Program-made: the position numbers and the translations under genes
Notes under the pieces: generated by a model
Told to the model about the DNA's origin: nothing
Database searches by the model: none
Seen by the model: the letters and a program-made list of their open reading frames with translations, nothing else
Assembly: GCA_029721515.1 (NCBI GenBank)
Contig: CM056561.1
Location: 12,786,501 to 12,850,500, forward strand
Length of the DNA: 64,000 bases
Origin: Synanceia verrucosa
Taxonomy: Eukaryota > Chordata > Actinopteri > Perciformes > Synanceiidae
Direction of reading: 5' to 3'
In this document: piece after piece, positions 11,423-26,400 of the stretch
How the letters are laid out: every line of letters begins with the position of its first letter
How positions within the stretch are numbered: the first letter of the stretch is position 1

Positions 11423-14400
11423 TCATTGAATTAAACGGTAGAAAACCCAGCAGCTGAACACAACCCAGTGGCTCGCCCAGTTCAGTTCAGACCATCTCTT
11501 GATAGTGTGGATAGCTGCATAACCCTGCAAACAAAAGCCACAAACAAATAATAAATATATGACTAGTTTTGCAACACTCTTATATGAATATCAAAATGAA
11601 TGCATTTAAAACAAGCCCATAACCAATAGCATAGGTTATATTTGTTTAAATATATTTATATTTTATATTATTTTATATTTTATATTTCTTGGAAACATGA
11701 AGCAGAGGTTTGGACAAACTTGAACATAAAACACAAATTCCTACATTATGATGAATTTGTATGAATATGTACGTGCCTTTTTATGTGGTAATGCCTATAT
11801 TTATGTAAAGAAAACACTAAAATCAGGCAGAATGAAAAGATGGAATGGATGTGTTACCGCCCTAGCGCCGCTGTGTTGGGTGTGGTGTGTCTGTTTTATT
11901 TTCCTTTTGACCAGCGTCCTTAGTTCGGGTCCCTTTTAAGTTTGTGTTTTTCTTATAATAAATAATCATTACTGACCCATTAGCAGTTTCTGTGTCACCT
12001 TCCTTTCATCCCGGGAACAATTTTCTTTTGTTTTCCTCCCTTCATCCCCTGGCACCATCCATGGGAGGTAACAAATTGGGGGCTCGCCTGGGATACATCT
12101 GAAGGTGAGAGTGTCCGTGATTCTGTTGCTTGTGTTTGTAGTCTGGCTTCCTTTGGTGTGGCACGGCTTCCCCGGTAAGTGCAGGGAGTGTCCAGCTAAG
12201 TTGCGTGCAGCTTATCCATTGGGCACTCATTTATTATTTTGCCTTTTTTTATCCTGGATGGGGATACCATTCCCTGTCGGGGGTAGGCGTTTCGGAGCCT
12301 TGGCTGCCGAAATTTGCCTTTAAAGCCACCTTGAGCCCGACACGCTCCAAGAAGACAGACAGGCTCAGTCTATGACAGGCAGGGTCTGGGAAAGTTTGTG
12401 TTGGCTGTGCATAGGCTGTGTCTCTTCTCCGTATTGTGTTGACTCCCGTGTTTTAGACGTAATGTCTCAGCTTTTCAGTGTAGACGCATTTGCCGCTGTG
12501 CCGTCGCTTGCGCAGCTGGGTGAATGTAGGATGAGTGACTTGTACGAGGTGGCGGCTCACTACGGCGTCTGTCTCATGCTCTCTGAAAGCAGGAGCTGAA
12601 GGCCCTGGTGTTAGAGAGGGTTATTCCCCCAACCAGTGAAGAGACTGAGAGAGCCTGAGCTAAGGCGGCTGTTGCGCCATCGCCCGTGACACAGCTGGCC
12701 TACTGTACTCCCAGCGCCCGGTTAGTGCTGGAGAAAAAGCCAGTCACGTTGCCCAGGTTTGATCCAGTGTTGGTGGAGTCCTCTCCTGACTCGAGACTGA
12801 GCGCACGGGAGAGGTTGCGCTTAGCTCGGCTCCAGTGGGATAAGGAGAGGGAGAAAAGAGAGTTTCAGTTTCGCCGTGAGCTGGAGCTGAAAAAGTTAGA
12901 AGCAGACACTGCAGTGAGGATGAGGGAGCTAGAGATAAAGGCTAGGGATAGTCCCACAACAGTAAATATGTCACTACCATCTGCAACAGGTTTTGATGTG
13001 GGTAAGAATATTCCCCTTGTTCCTGTATTCCGTGAGTCTGAGGTTGAGACATATTTCAAAGTGCAGACAGCAGACAGCTTTAGGAAAGCAGCCAAAGGGG
13101 GCTAGCTTTATTAAAACTGTTGCTCCTTCTCCTGTTGACCAGCTTCCACATGCGGAGGGAGTTGATGTCTGTTTCAAGCCATTCATTTCCAGTGGGTTTG
13201 TTTCTCTCACAGGTAAGGTGGAGGATCAGCACCCTGTGACCATATTGAGGGACACTGGTGGGTCGCAGACTTTCATCTTGTTCAGTGTGCTGCCTTTGGG
13301 AGATGCATCAGTGTGTGATGCTCGTGCTATTGTGAGAGGGATTGGGATGAGTTTTGTGCCTGCCCCGCTTCATTACATTCATATCCAGTCCAAGCTTGCA
13401 ACTGTTTTTTTTGCTGTGGCTGTGCATTCGTCATTACCTATTGATGGGGTTGACTTCATCATGGGCAATGACCTAGCAGGTGGAAAAGTATATCACACAC
13501 CGGAGGTGGTGTTTGTGCCCACAACTGAATCCATGTCTGAGGAACTGGCAAAAGAATATCCTGATGTGTTTGGTGCCTGAGCTCTTATTCGAGCTCAAGC
13601 TCAGAAGCTTGGTTTTGAGGTCATGTTGTCAGATTCTCTGTTTGCGACTGCTTTCTCTGAGGATAAGCTATCCTCTGTGACGGCCCAGGAGGAGAGCCAG
13701 TCTGGTGAAGTAGCAGCTGTCCCTCCTCTCCCAGATGTCAACTTGCCAGTGAATCATGCAACTCTTATTGAGGCACAGAAGTCAGATCCCTCCTTAAAAC
13801 ACTGTTTAGATGCAGTGGTGGTTGAAGATGGCCACACCTATGGTGAAAAACCTGTGTATATGCTCGACGATGGTCTGTTGGTACGTCGGTGGGTTCCGCG
13901 GTTTGGAGCGGCGGGCGAGGACTGGGGATGGGTGCACCAGATTGTAGTTCCAGTAGGTTACAGGCAACATGTGTTAGCTTTAGCTCATGAGCACCTGTGG
14001 TCTGGCCATCTGGGCATAGCAAAAACATATGATCGCATCCTCAAGTACTTTTTCTGGCCTGGATTACAGGCGGATGTGGCTCGTTACTGCAGGATTTGTC
14101 ACACCTGCCAGGTCACCGGTAAGCCTAACCAGAAAGTTCCTACAGCCCCTCTGAATCCTGTTTCAGCTGTTGGTGCACCTTTTGAGCATGTCATAGTTGC
14201 CTGTGTTGGCCCATTGCCAAAGTGTAGGTCAGGTAATCAGTATATGTTGACGGTAATGTGTGTGTCCACCCGTTTTCCAGAGGCCATCCCACTAAGAAAA
14301 GTTACTGCACCAGTGGTGAGTAAGGCGCTCATAAAATTCTTCACCACGTTTGGCTTGCCACGTGTCGTGCAGACAGATCAAGGCACCAATTTCCTTTCTA

Positions 14401-17400
14401 AAACCTTCAAACAGACTATACAGGCCTTGGGGGTGTCACGCTCTGTGAGTAGTGCGTACCACCCGGAGTCCCAGGGTGCATTGGAGCGGTGGCACCAAAC
14501 CCTGAAAACAATGCTACAGCGGTATTGTTTTAGGACAGGTAAAGATTGGGATGAGGGTTTGCTCTTCATGTTGTTTGCAATGCGTGACACGAGGCAGGAA
14601 TCCTTGGGTTTTAGCCCCTCGGAGTTAGTGTTCAGCCAAAATGTGTGTGGGTCCCTGAAGGTGCTGCAGGAGAGCTTCACTGCCAGCTCCCCTCCTAAGA
14701 CCAACATTCTTGATTTTGTTACTAAATGTAGAACACGGTTGCATACTGCAACTTCCATTGCCAAAGAGTCTCTCTCTGCTGCTCAGAAGCGGATGAAAGG
14801 GTAGTTTGACCGTAAGGCGGTGGGACGGCACTTTAAGCCAGGTGACCAAGTGCTTGTGTTGTCACCGGTACCAGGTAATGCACTCACCACCAGATTTTTG
14901 GGTCCATATGTGGTGGACAGGAAAGCGTCTGAGACAGATTATGTGATTTCCACACAGAACGCAGAAGGAAGACACGATTGTGTCATGTGAATATGCTCAA
15001 GGCCTATTTGACCAGAGAATCCTCCCAGGGAGAACCGGCCTCCCCTGTAATGTCTGCATCCTTGGTGTGTGCTGAGGCTGATGATGGCCTTAAGGTGCCT
15101 TCTGTGGGTCAGCAAGTCGGCAAGCTCACAAACTCTGAGTTCCAGTGTGAGGCTAAGTCCCGCTTGTCTTATTTCTCAGATGAACTGCGGCGTGATATAA
15201 TGAACCTTTTTAATGACTTTCCCACTCTGTTTAGTGATGTGCCCTCCTGTACCAACGTTCTGAGGCTGATGATGGCCTTAAGGTGCCTTCTGTGGGTCAG
15301 CAAGTCGGCAAGCTCACAAACTCTGAGTTCCAGTGTGAGGCTAAGTCCCGCTTGTCTTATTTCTCAGATGAACTGCGGCGTGATATAATGAACCTTTTTA
15401 ATGACTTTCCCACTCTGTTTAGTGATGTGCCCTCCTGTACCAACGTTCTGGAGCTCTACCAAGAATGGAAGATTGTGTGGACAGCATCGGTCCAGCTTCC
15501 TTCATCACAAAATTAGATCTCCTGAAAGGATACTGGCAGGTGCCATTAACACCTAGAGCCTCAAACATATCTGCTTTTGTGACACCTGATACCTGTGATG
15601 CCTTTTGGGTTGAAAAATGTACCTGCCACCTTCCAGAGGCTCATGCAGAGGGTGTTGGAGGATGTTCCCCACTGTAGTGTCTATCTGGATGATGTGGTGG
15701 TTTATTAAGGTGACTGCTCGAGTCATGTGGACAGTTTGCGAACTGTTTTCCAGCGGCTTGCAGAAACATGTTTGACCCTTAACCTCTCGAAGTGTGAATT
15801 TGGAAAGGCGATGGTCACATACCTAGGTAAGCAGGTAGGTCATGGCCAGGTTAGACCAGTGGATGCTAAGATTGCTGCAGTGACTAAGTACCCGGTTCCC
15901 ACAACCAGACGTGAGCTCCGTGGGTTCCTGGGGATGACCGGCTATTATAGATGTTTTTGTAGGAACTTCTCCACAGTAGTTTCACCTCTCACCTCTCTTT
16001 GCAGTCCCAAGGTTCCTTTTGTGTGGTCAGAAGAGTGCCAGCAGGCTTTTGAGGCTGCAAAGTCCCTGCTATGCAGTGCTCCGGTTTTAGCTGCTCCATA
16101 TTTCACCCTTCCGTTCAAACTGGAAGTGGATGCTAGTGCAACTGGTGCTGGTGCTGTGCTTCTCCAGGAGGGCGTAGATGGAGTGACGCACCCAGTGTGT
16201 TTCTTCTCAGTTCAAGAACCACCAGCTGAATATAATTTTCAAATATTTGTGTCATCCTTGTTGAGCTTACACATGTAGACAAGATAACTTTCTCTCCTGT
16301 GTGTCTTGTGTTTGGGGAAGTAACCTCTTTCAGCAGTATGTACCTGTTCACATCCAAGATACACTGATGCATTGTAAGTTCTAAACACAAGTTTTCAGCT
16401 CATATTTAAAACTTTCTGCTCATGAACATCTTTTTTTTTCAGCGAAGTTGGACAGTTTTGAGAAAAACATGAATTAATTTGTAATTCAATGGAAATAGTC
16501 ACATCATTTTTATTTTCACTTTCACTTGTTTCGTTCACTTTATTTTTTATGCTCTTTGCTTTTGTTGTTAAGATTCCATCAGTTAAACTCAATACTTCCT
16601 GCACAGATGTTTCCCACACAGCAAGTTGCTCTTACCTCTTCTACTTCTTGTTCATCAACTCCAGGATCAAACATGGAGCCCAGGTAAGTGAGGTGGAAGA
16701 TGGCCAGGAGGCTGAAAACCAGGTTAAGCAACATCACCCAACACTCCTACAGACCAAAGGAAAAAAGAATATACTGTTAAAAAAAAGCTTAAGCCCTATT
16801 AAGGAGTAATGTTTAAACTCCTGGCCTATGGAATGGAATACTTGCTTATGTTATGCTTCAAAATGAAGGACACTTAATCTACCATGCAAAGCAGCAGAAT
16901 TGTGACAAATCAGAATTTTCTCACATAAGTCCAGACAAGGACAGTCATACAAATGAAATCAAGAGGGTCAACTATATAATAGTAGTATATAAGCCCTTTA
17001 AAAAGCTACACACCACAACGAATCCATGAACACTATGCACACTAAAAAAAAAATAAAAAATGTCATGAATTTGTAATAACCTAGGTGTTAACTGTATTGG
17101 TGGCTATACCATAAGCTCTAATTTCATTTCAGTTTGTTCAGGGGATTTGGGCTACACAGAAATCATTCCTGTATTCATGTATTGATACTCTGTGTTCAGC
17201 AGAAACAATTAACTGTTGACATATACCCAGGTACCGCAAGGTGGTTTAACATTTACAGGTGAACTTAATTTAACCTTCTTTAAACGAATACACTGTCCAG
17301 CTGTTCAGTGTTTCAGTATTTATTGTATAACGTGCTGTTCTTGAACAAGGTGCTTAACCGCAAAAATCACAACAAATGTCTAATCCATGAATCGACTACC

Positions 17401-20400
17401 AAATGTTCTGGTTCTATGACAATTTGTATTTAAACAGTCCTTTTCATCATTTTGTTCACATTTTGACATCATGAGACTATGGGTGGTGGTTAGCACCGAC
17501 TCCTCACAATATGTAAGGCGCACTGTACACAGTGAGACCATTACATGGAAAACACAAAATGAGGTGTGTCTATCACCCGAATATAATTGCTTCCATATCC
17601 CAAAAATCAAACACGTTATGTATGAAATCCACTGAGGACCTCACAACATATATACACCACTTATATATACACCACTTATTGTGAGTGGTGTATATCAATA
17701 TATCACCAGCAACCTGCTTTCAAAAAGTCACCTATTTTGCAAAATTCACTTTCTAAAGATGTTCTAATAGTAGTATCCAGTAGTAGTGTCCCCATAGCCG
17801 AATGAGGTCCCAGGTGTGAAAAAAGTCCATCACCTTCCCCTGCTTGCTCCTCTTCTGAGCCAATGTGTGCTGAAACAGGCGAGTTGAACATTTTACACCT
17901 CCCGGCGAAATGCCCCTCCCTCCAGTAGAGGACAGGACACTGCCTTTGAGCTACCCACCCCTGGACAGAGAGTCCTCCTGGATACTGGCCAACATTTTTT
18001 TTTCTCTCCTCGCTAACTTTCGCAAAGAAACTTGACAATGTTAAGAGCAAAGCACAGCAGCTGCTCTGTTGTTGGCTGTTTCAATGATCACAGGAGGCTA
18101 TTTTACACTGTTTTTACCCTGTAGCGTTAGCACTGTACCTACCGGAGGTCCGGAGCTCGGTAACCAGAGGTCCAGGGCGCGGTTAGCACTGCAGCAAAAG
18201 CTGCGGCCACCGCTACTGCTGCAATGCTGTCCCTATCACCTACCAAGTTAATTCACTGCTGTGTTTTTGGCCGCTGTTTACACCCCCCTGCGAGCTGACT
18301 CCACAGGAGCACTCATCAAACTCCATAACGTCATGAGACGGCTCATCCTGATGCCTTTTTCATCCTCAACAGGTGACTTCAACCAGTGCAAATTACGGAC
18401 TGTATGAATATCATCAACATGTGGACATTCCTACCCGTGATAAGAACACCCTGGACCATGTTTACATTAACATACCTGGTGCATACAGGGCTGCACCCCA
18501 CCCCCACTTTGGACACTCAGACCACATCTCTTTGTTCCTGTACCCAGCCTACAGACAAAGCTTGAAGCAAACAAATGCTGTCATTACACACATCAAACTC
18601 TGGCCCCCAGAGACTGAGGGCACCCTGCAGGACTGCTTTGCTTGAACAGACTGGGATGTGTTCAAAGCTGCAGCCACTCTGGAGGACTCTTCTGTCAGTG
18701 TACAGGACTATGCTGATTATGTGACTGGGTACATCAGCACTTGTGTTGACAACATTGTGCCCACCATATAAATCAGGGAGTTCCCCAACGAGAAGCCCTG
18801 GATTAACAGCCAGGTACACTGCATGCTTGCTCTGCTACATTCAGATTAGGGATGGCGAAAATTAAAAATATTTTTGACCGGCCACCAAGGCTCATAAGCT
18901 CATCCTGAAATGTAGAATTTCCAAAATTTCTACACTGCAAAACGGTAAAACCAATGGATGATACAGGCACTTTCAGAATGCGTAAAAGACGCACTGGCTA
19001 AGGCAGGTCTAACTCACTGTGTGCCTTAATAACGGACAGAACAACTTTTGTGTAATTTGGGCTTTATCATGGTAGACATACTAGACAATGGTCTTATGAT
19101 GATCAACAATAACAAACTGGGAGTGAGAGTTTGCCTTATGGTGTGTTCAATGGAAGTCAGAACTTTGAGCACAGATCAATGTAACCTCAAAGTTAAGTGC
19201 TCCCAGCGCTATGTAAAGTAGGTAGGTGCGCTGTTTCCGCTGCAACTACAGACCAATAAAAGAGTCCGATTTGGACGTACAGTGTAAGCAGTCAGGTCTC
19301 ATCAGAGCATCAGGCCGTATAGTGTGAGCACATGAATCGTGAGCTGAACTCACATTTTTTTTAACCGTCAACTGACAATTTTGACCGGTTATGGTTGATA
19401 TGGTCAACCATTGGTTAACGTTTAGCATCCCTGATTCAGATCAGGCAATGAGATGGAGTACAAAACTGTAAAGTACAAACTGAGGAGAGCCATCACAGCG
19501 ACCAAGAGGCAGTACAGAGAGAAGCTGGATGGCTTCTACCCTCCTGTGCACGATCTGACATCACCAAGTAATTAACAGTCCTGGACAACTACCACAATAG
19601 TCCTGGACCACTAACCCTAATCCTTACTCTAAAACGTTGACATTTGTCCAGGACTGTTAAGTACTCAGATCATCCCTCTACTGCTTACTCCAGGCGGATG
19701 TGGCAAGGCCTGCAGCACATCACAGACTACAGGACTGCCATCAGCACCATCAGCCTCACAGACAGGACTGCCGAACGACCTCAGCACCTTTTACACCCGC
19801 TTGGAGACCTCCAGTTACAACACAGACAGGAGGTGCACACAAACACCTCAACCACCCCCTGCTTCAAGATCACAACCATCGTCCTACTTCCCATGAAGAG
19901 CCCCCCACCTTCAATCATCATGAAAGTGTTTTGAGTGGTGCTGGCCCTCTGGACATCAGTGCCTGATATCTGTGTATATGTTGCAGGTTTGGACGGTCGA
20001 TGTGTTTTTTGTTGCACCCTGACACATATTTGGGTGCGGTAAACTATCTTATATGGACATGCAGATGTGGAAAATGCAGACAAATTATGATAAATGATAG
20101 TCATGATTATTCACACATTATTCCTCCTAATGTTACTTATTTTTGTTATTGTTTTTTTTCTTCTGCCAGATTTCGGTGAGTCACTTGTGCCATAGCTTTG
20201 AGCCCACAGGACCTTCATAAAACATATTCAAAGTGTTTATTGTCAAATGCAAAGTAAGGATGCATTTCCCTGAAAAATAAAATTCCTTCTTTTATGTCAC
20301 CAATTAAAGCTAAATAATATAAATCTGAAGTATAAAATTGACCCAAAACAACATTTTCTGATAACGGGTTCCAGAGTGAGAAGATGTGACAATGTTTCGG

Positions 20401-23400
20401 AGTTGCAGTGTGTACCCGGCTAAAGATGACGTCACATCATCGCGTAACCAGAAGCAGTTGTAAACAAGGACTTCACGCGCATGCTCATTACATTCTTTTG
20501 TTCTTTTTCGTGAGTCTCTCTGTGTTTCTTTGCAGCGCCACCTATCGGCGTGGCATATGTATTACATTCTTCTCACCCTTTGTAACTCATTATCCCGTTG
20601 CCATGTAGATGGAAATACTTCCGGCAACGTTCTCACAAGCGTTATTGTGCTGTTGTTGTGACGATGGAGACTGAGTGAAAGAAAGTGTGCTCTGGGAAAT
20701 GCATTTTTCTTTCACGGGAGCCCAAAGAGCATTCCTACAACACTCCTATCGCTAAGAGCCTCTTAACTGAATCTGGGAAACGTGGCCAATGTCAATTAAC
20801 GCATGGCGCGCCTTCAGGTCGGTAGCAGGCAGTCAGATGTAACTTGTGACTTGCAGCAAGAAACAGAACTACTGGCAGTGTTCATGACAGACCCAGAAGT
20901 GGAGCCCCATGAGTGATGAACCGCAATGATGACCAGTGTCTGCATTCAGACACTGTTATGCAACTGCCACACATCTGCAGGCTTGCTTACGTGAAGAGAG
21001 GGGTACTACGGTTTCCAGACAAACCATTCACAACCGACTCCACCGCTCTGGTGAGGTCAACATGGCCCCCAGGGTTCGCTTTGGTGGAGGAGATGCAACA
21101 GTCTGGGTAGGCATCACCAGTCAGCGCAAAACAGATTTGGTGATTGCAGATGGCAGAGACATCATAGAAACATCATCATCCCCCAATTCCGCAAGCACAC
21201 CCCCAACTTTCTGTTCATGGATGGTAATGCTCCACCACATCATGCCAGAATTGTCACAGCTCGACTTCAGGAAGTCGGAGTGCCTCATACGGTATGGCCA
21301 GCAATGTTCCCAGACCTGAACCCCATAGAGCACATCTGGGACCAGCTGAAGCAGCGACTGGATGCTTGTACACCACCCCCACATGACCTGGCAGGACTGT
21401 GTATAGCACGTGTGGAGGAGTGGAACGCATTGCCTCAGAACAACATTATGAGGCTAGTGAGGACCAGGAGACATCGCTGTCAAGCTGTCATTGTGGTTAT
21501 TGTTGGGATATTAAATATTGAACTAATGAAAATGGTGTTTCTTCTCAATAATTAATACTAATATCAAAGCGAAGTGTTATTTATTTCATTAAAACTCAGA
21601 CCAAATAGGAAAAGCACTAATGTAAATAACAATATCCTAAATTATGGTGAGAAGTTTTTGTCTGTATGCTGTGATTGCTTAGCATTGCTCACACAGCTGA
21701 GTAGAGCTGAATCTGTACCTTCTTGTGCTGATGGCTGCAGTCAGAGGTACAGGGCCTGGACAGGATACAGGCACTGAAGATGGATGCAAGCTTCTTTCTC
21801 AGAACTAAGGATAAGAAAAAAAATCAACACTCTTGATCATTCAAATGTGAGAAACACGTAGTCCCATAACACACGATACATTCTGGGAGCACGGAGTAAC
21901 CTGCTTTGTATGTTGTAAAGCTGTAATTTCTGCATCTTGAACATTAGTTTGTGCCAGTGAAAGTGCTATTCCATATTCAGTGGTACAACTTTTAACAGTT
22001 AAATATTCTGTACAAGCTGGTCTTTCATACCATGTTCAACATATGTTATGAAGCCCAACGAGAGCAGAACAGCTCCCAGGTGAAAGCTCAGACCCTAAAA
22101 AAAGAAACAGCACTTTAAATTAAGTAGTGATAGTCTATCACTCAACATCAACTGCCTACATATGTATATCTCAGATTACAAATTATCTTACTTACATGCA
22201 GTAAGGCGCTGGCTGTGTATGTCACCAGGATGGCTGGAAAAGTCCCCAGTTTCATGGCATTTTTAAAGGCATCTAATGAACAGGTAACAGAATACAGTAA
22301 ACACATTCTAACTTTCATTAACAAAAAGCACACAATTACAACATTAAATTAAATGTGGATTGTGTAAAACGGCATTCACATTTTCAAAGCCATATTGTGG
22401 TATCTGTGTTTATCTTGTGTGACAGTCTAATCCCTTAAGATATTCAATTAACTGTTATATACAACTGAAAAACAACAAATTGTCACAGATGTGGGACATC
22501 AAAGTCTGCACTACTTTAAGGATAGGTATTGATCGCTCTTGTCTAAAAGGGTCTGATAGTGGCAAAAGAGGAAAAGTTAGAAAAAAAATTAAAAATAGGG
22601 GTGTCATGACATTTTAATTACATGAGAGCTGATATTTCTCTGTTCACCGGCTTTCTTTCAACTTTGATGTGTTGATGGAGATTCTGTGTTGCCAGAAGGG
22701 AAATAGCTAAAAAAATTGCTAAAGGCTTAAAATGATCAGATTTTGATCATAGGTGAGTAATAACCATAAAAACAGACATATGTACGAGTATAATTTTACA
22801 AAACACGTGTAAACACGAGAATCTGACAGCACTAATTATAAATCATTATTTAGGGACTATCAATGTCCGGACTCGGTCTTACAGGTTTTCAGCCATCGGG
22901 ACATGGGGATGTTCCATGACGTCACCACCAGCACCATGGAACGAGGCATTTCCACATTGAGAGGTTTCACCACACTCATACCCCTGCATAATAACACACA
23001 ATGCATAATATTGAAGTAACAGAGTAAAAGGGATTCACTCATTTAGCCCTCCACCTGGTCTGTATGCTGAAAAATGTGATGTGCACTGAGCATTAAGCAG
23101 CATTGTAGAAGAGTGTACTACAAAGTTGAACATAGCAGCAAAAAAGCAACACTATTGGTACAAGTAAGACAAAGGAAGAACATTTAGAAAAAACTGCTAA
23201 TTGTGTAAATTACTATAGATTCTACCACTCAATGCATACCATTCATTTCTAATGTGACAGCTGTGCGTTCTACGGCTCTTACACTTTAAAATTCGCACAG
23301 CAGATTTAAAAGTTATGATCGAGAACTGTTTCCTCTGACACTGTCCTATATTAAAGAGTTAGAAGTCTCTTGAGTTTTTGGCCAAAATCAGTGAACTGAA

Positions 23401-26400
23401 TTGCGTTATTGATTTTTATCTGTCAGAAATACCAACAGACCGATCATTTCTCTAATCAGTGTTCAATTAGCTGCAATATCAGCAAAGACTTTCAATTAAC
23501 AGTATCACCCTCGTGATTCTAGCCTGGCCGTAGCCCTCTGTAATCTTCCGCTCAATTGTCATTTCCCTGCAGACTACGTCTGGGTTTGATCCCCTTGAAC
23601 TCAATTTCACAGGATGATTTCCATCCTGGCCAATCAGCAAATGGTGGGGGACAGGGGGAGGTGTTAACGAAAAAAAAGCCTTATTTTTCAGTTAGCTCCG
23701 TTGGTGGTGAGGGAGCGGGACAGCCTGAATGTTAGCGACGCATTACATACGACCAACCGTTAGCGATTGGGTAAAATCAGATCCAATCGTTTCAAACTTC
23801 AACAGAGTTGACACCTCCTGTCTGAAAGCGGTTCTCAATGGCAGAATGCCAGACCCCCTATGATAGTACGAGGGTCTGGTAAGACCAAGCTATCATGACT
23901 CTAGTACTTGCCATGTGGGTGCATTTTACTGACCCTTGGGAATTCTATGAAGGAGATAGACTACATTTCATATGCAAGAAAAACATCACACTAATTAACT
24001 CTTTGAGTGGCATTGACAAGTTACACCATCAATTAAAATACAATGATTGACTGCCATTGATGAGTTATGCTGTCAAAGTGTTTTTTTTTCTTCATTTTTT
24101 TTTTTTTTTTTTTTAAACAGTGGGTCGTGATCTCCCACAGCCCGTGTGTAATTTCTGGGCTTCTATGATTTGTAGCCAGGACAATGAAAAGACTTAAAGC
24201 TCACCTATTATGCAAAATTGACTTTATAAATGTGTTCTACCAGTAGTATGTGTCCCTATAGCCTGTGAATGAGGCCCCAGGAGTGAAAAAAGTGTGTCAC
24301 CTCCCTCCCTGCTTGCTCCTCTTTTTTGCCATTGTGTGCTGAAACAGGTGAGTTGAACATTTCCACACTTTTGACGTCAATAATGGGGATGCCCCTCCCT
24401 CCAGTAGAGGACACTGCCTTTGAGCAGCCCCGGGTATGAGCTCTCCTCTGAAGTTACCCAGTGGCCAGCCACCATTGTTTCTCCTCGCTAACTTTCGCAG
24501 ACAAACCTCAGAAAGTTAGGAGCAAAGCACGGCAGCTGCTCCGTGTGTTGGCTGCTTTAATGAGCACATGAGGCTATTTTTACTCTGTGCGTCCTCTGAA
24601 TACCCAGTGGATCTATTTATTTTAGCTGGAAATGTTGCAAGAGACCTGCCCAAAGTTTAGTGCACCCACTACAAACAAGGAGCTGTAAGTTATTCCATTT
24701 TGTGTTGCTTTACTGTGTAGCTCTACTTAAGGTGATGGCCTGTAAACATGTCCCTGTAATGTTAGCACTGCAGCTACCGGACGGTAGCTCCGGTACCTCT
24801 GGTAGCTGCAGTGCTAAACGGAACATGTTTATAGGCCATCATGCTAAGTAGAGCTGTGTAGCCAAGCATAATTTTTATGGGCCCATGTTTACAAAGCAGT
24901 CCTCTGGAGCTCCGTCATAAAATAATGTATTCTATACAGTCCAGATCCTCCCAGTACTATTTCCTCTGTGGTATACTTGTCACCATAGCTAGCTCTGTTA
25001 GCTGCAGTGCTAACGCTACAGGGACATGTTTACAAACGGAGCACTGCCGCTAACGGAGCTGCTATTGCTGCAGAGCTAACGTCCTTGAGTAATTAATATC
25101 ATATTATCAATATTCAACATAAGCTCTGTGAGCACAAGACTCATTTGAGGCTAGTGTTATACACTTATTTGTAATTTGGGTGATTCTGACTATTGTTAAC
25201 TGTACTGTCTTTGCACTGCAGAGTAACGTCAGTAACCTCTTATTGCCAGTGTCAGTAGGCATCTAGAAGTAAACATAAGCCCACAGTAAAGGGAGAGAGA
25301 GCCACTTCCTCTCTCCAGAGAGGGGGCGTGGTAAGACACAGCTCAGGAAAATTCAAAAGTACAGACACAGAGACAGCCTATTCTCAGGAGAGCTCAATAC
25401 AGCAATTTTTAACTGGCTGGAATTAAGGACCAGGGCTGTGTTTGGGGTAGTACACTGAATCTCAGGCAATTTTACATAAAATTGCCGAAAAAGTTGATAA
25501 TATTTATATACATTTACTTTAAAGAATATCATCCAAAAATGTCAGTGCATCAGTTTGGCCTTTAACTCTCCCATTGAAAAGCAGGTCAACAGGATTGAGA
25601 AAGAATGGTGATGCCATTTCCACGAGTTGACTGTCCGAAAATCTCAACAATGTTCTTCACTTTATAGTACACCCTTTAGCTCAACTGCAACTTAACTTAC
25701 CATCTGATGTTGTCTTTTTCTTCAGTGAAGCCTGCTCCAGCCAGCATGCTGGTACCTTCGCTGAGGTAACCCACAAAGTAGTTACTGAAGTGGAAGGACA
25801 CTGCATTCTCATAAGCATGCAGCCACCTGTGTGTAAAACAACACATGCAAGTCAAAGGCTCTTTAGTTTGCTTTAAAACTCAAAAACTTCGATCACTTCC
25901 ACTAAAACATCTTCTAACCTCCTTTGAGTTTAAGTGCTCCTCTGGTACATAAGTAATCCGATTACATGATTACTTAGTCTATTTATTTTCTTGTCCTTTC
26001 CCGGTCTTGCTCTGCTTGTATTTCATCCTTGATATATTCTAGCCCAAACTGCCCAATGAAAGCTCACCTCTGACAAGTAGGGATGCACTGATCCGATATT
26101 GGTATCGTTATCAGTGCCGATATTGAAGAAAAGTCTAGATCGGATATAAGTGACAATGGGCCCAATCTATTCAGTGAATTTCTATGCTGTGCGCTGTGAA
26201 TGACATCATGCACTGGTGATGTGCTGCGCTGAGGCTCACATTTGTTTACAAAGTGGAGCGAGCAAGGATTTGTTATATTTTTTTTACAGGGCTGTCAAAA
26301 GTAACGAGTTACCGCGGTTGCAGGACAAACTGCCCAAAATGCATTGCCAGAGACATGCTGGCAGGTCATGAAGCACAATTCCACTAAAAAAAAAAAAAAA

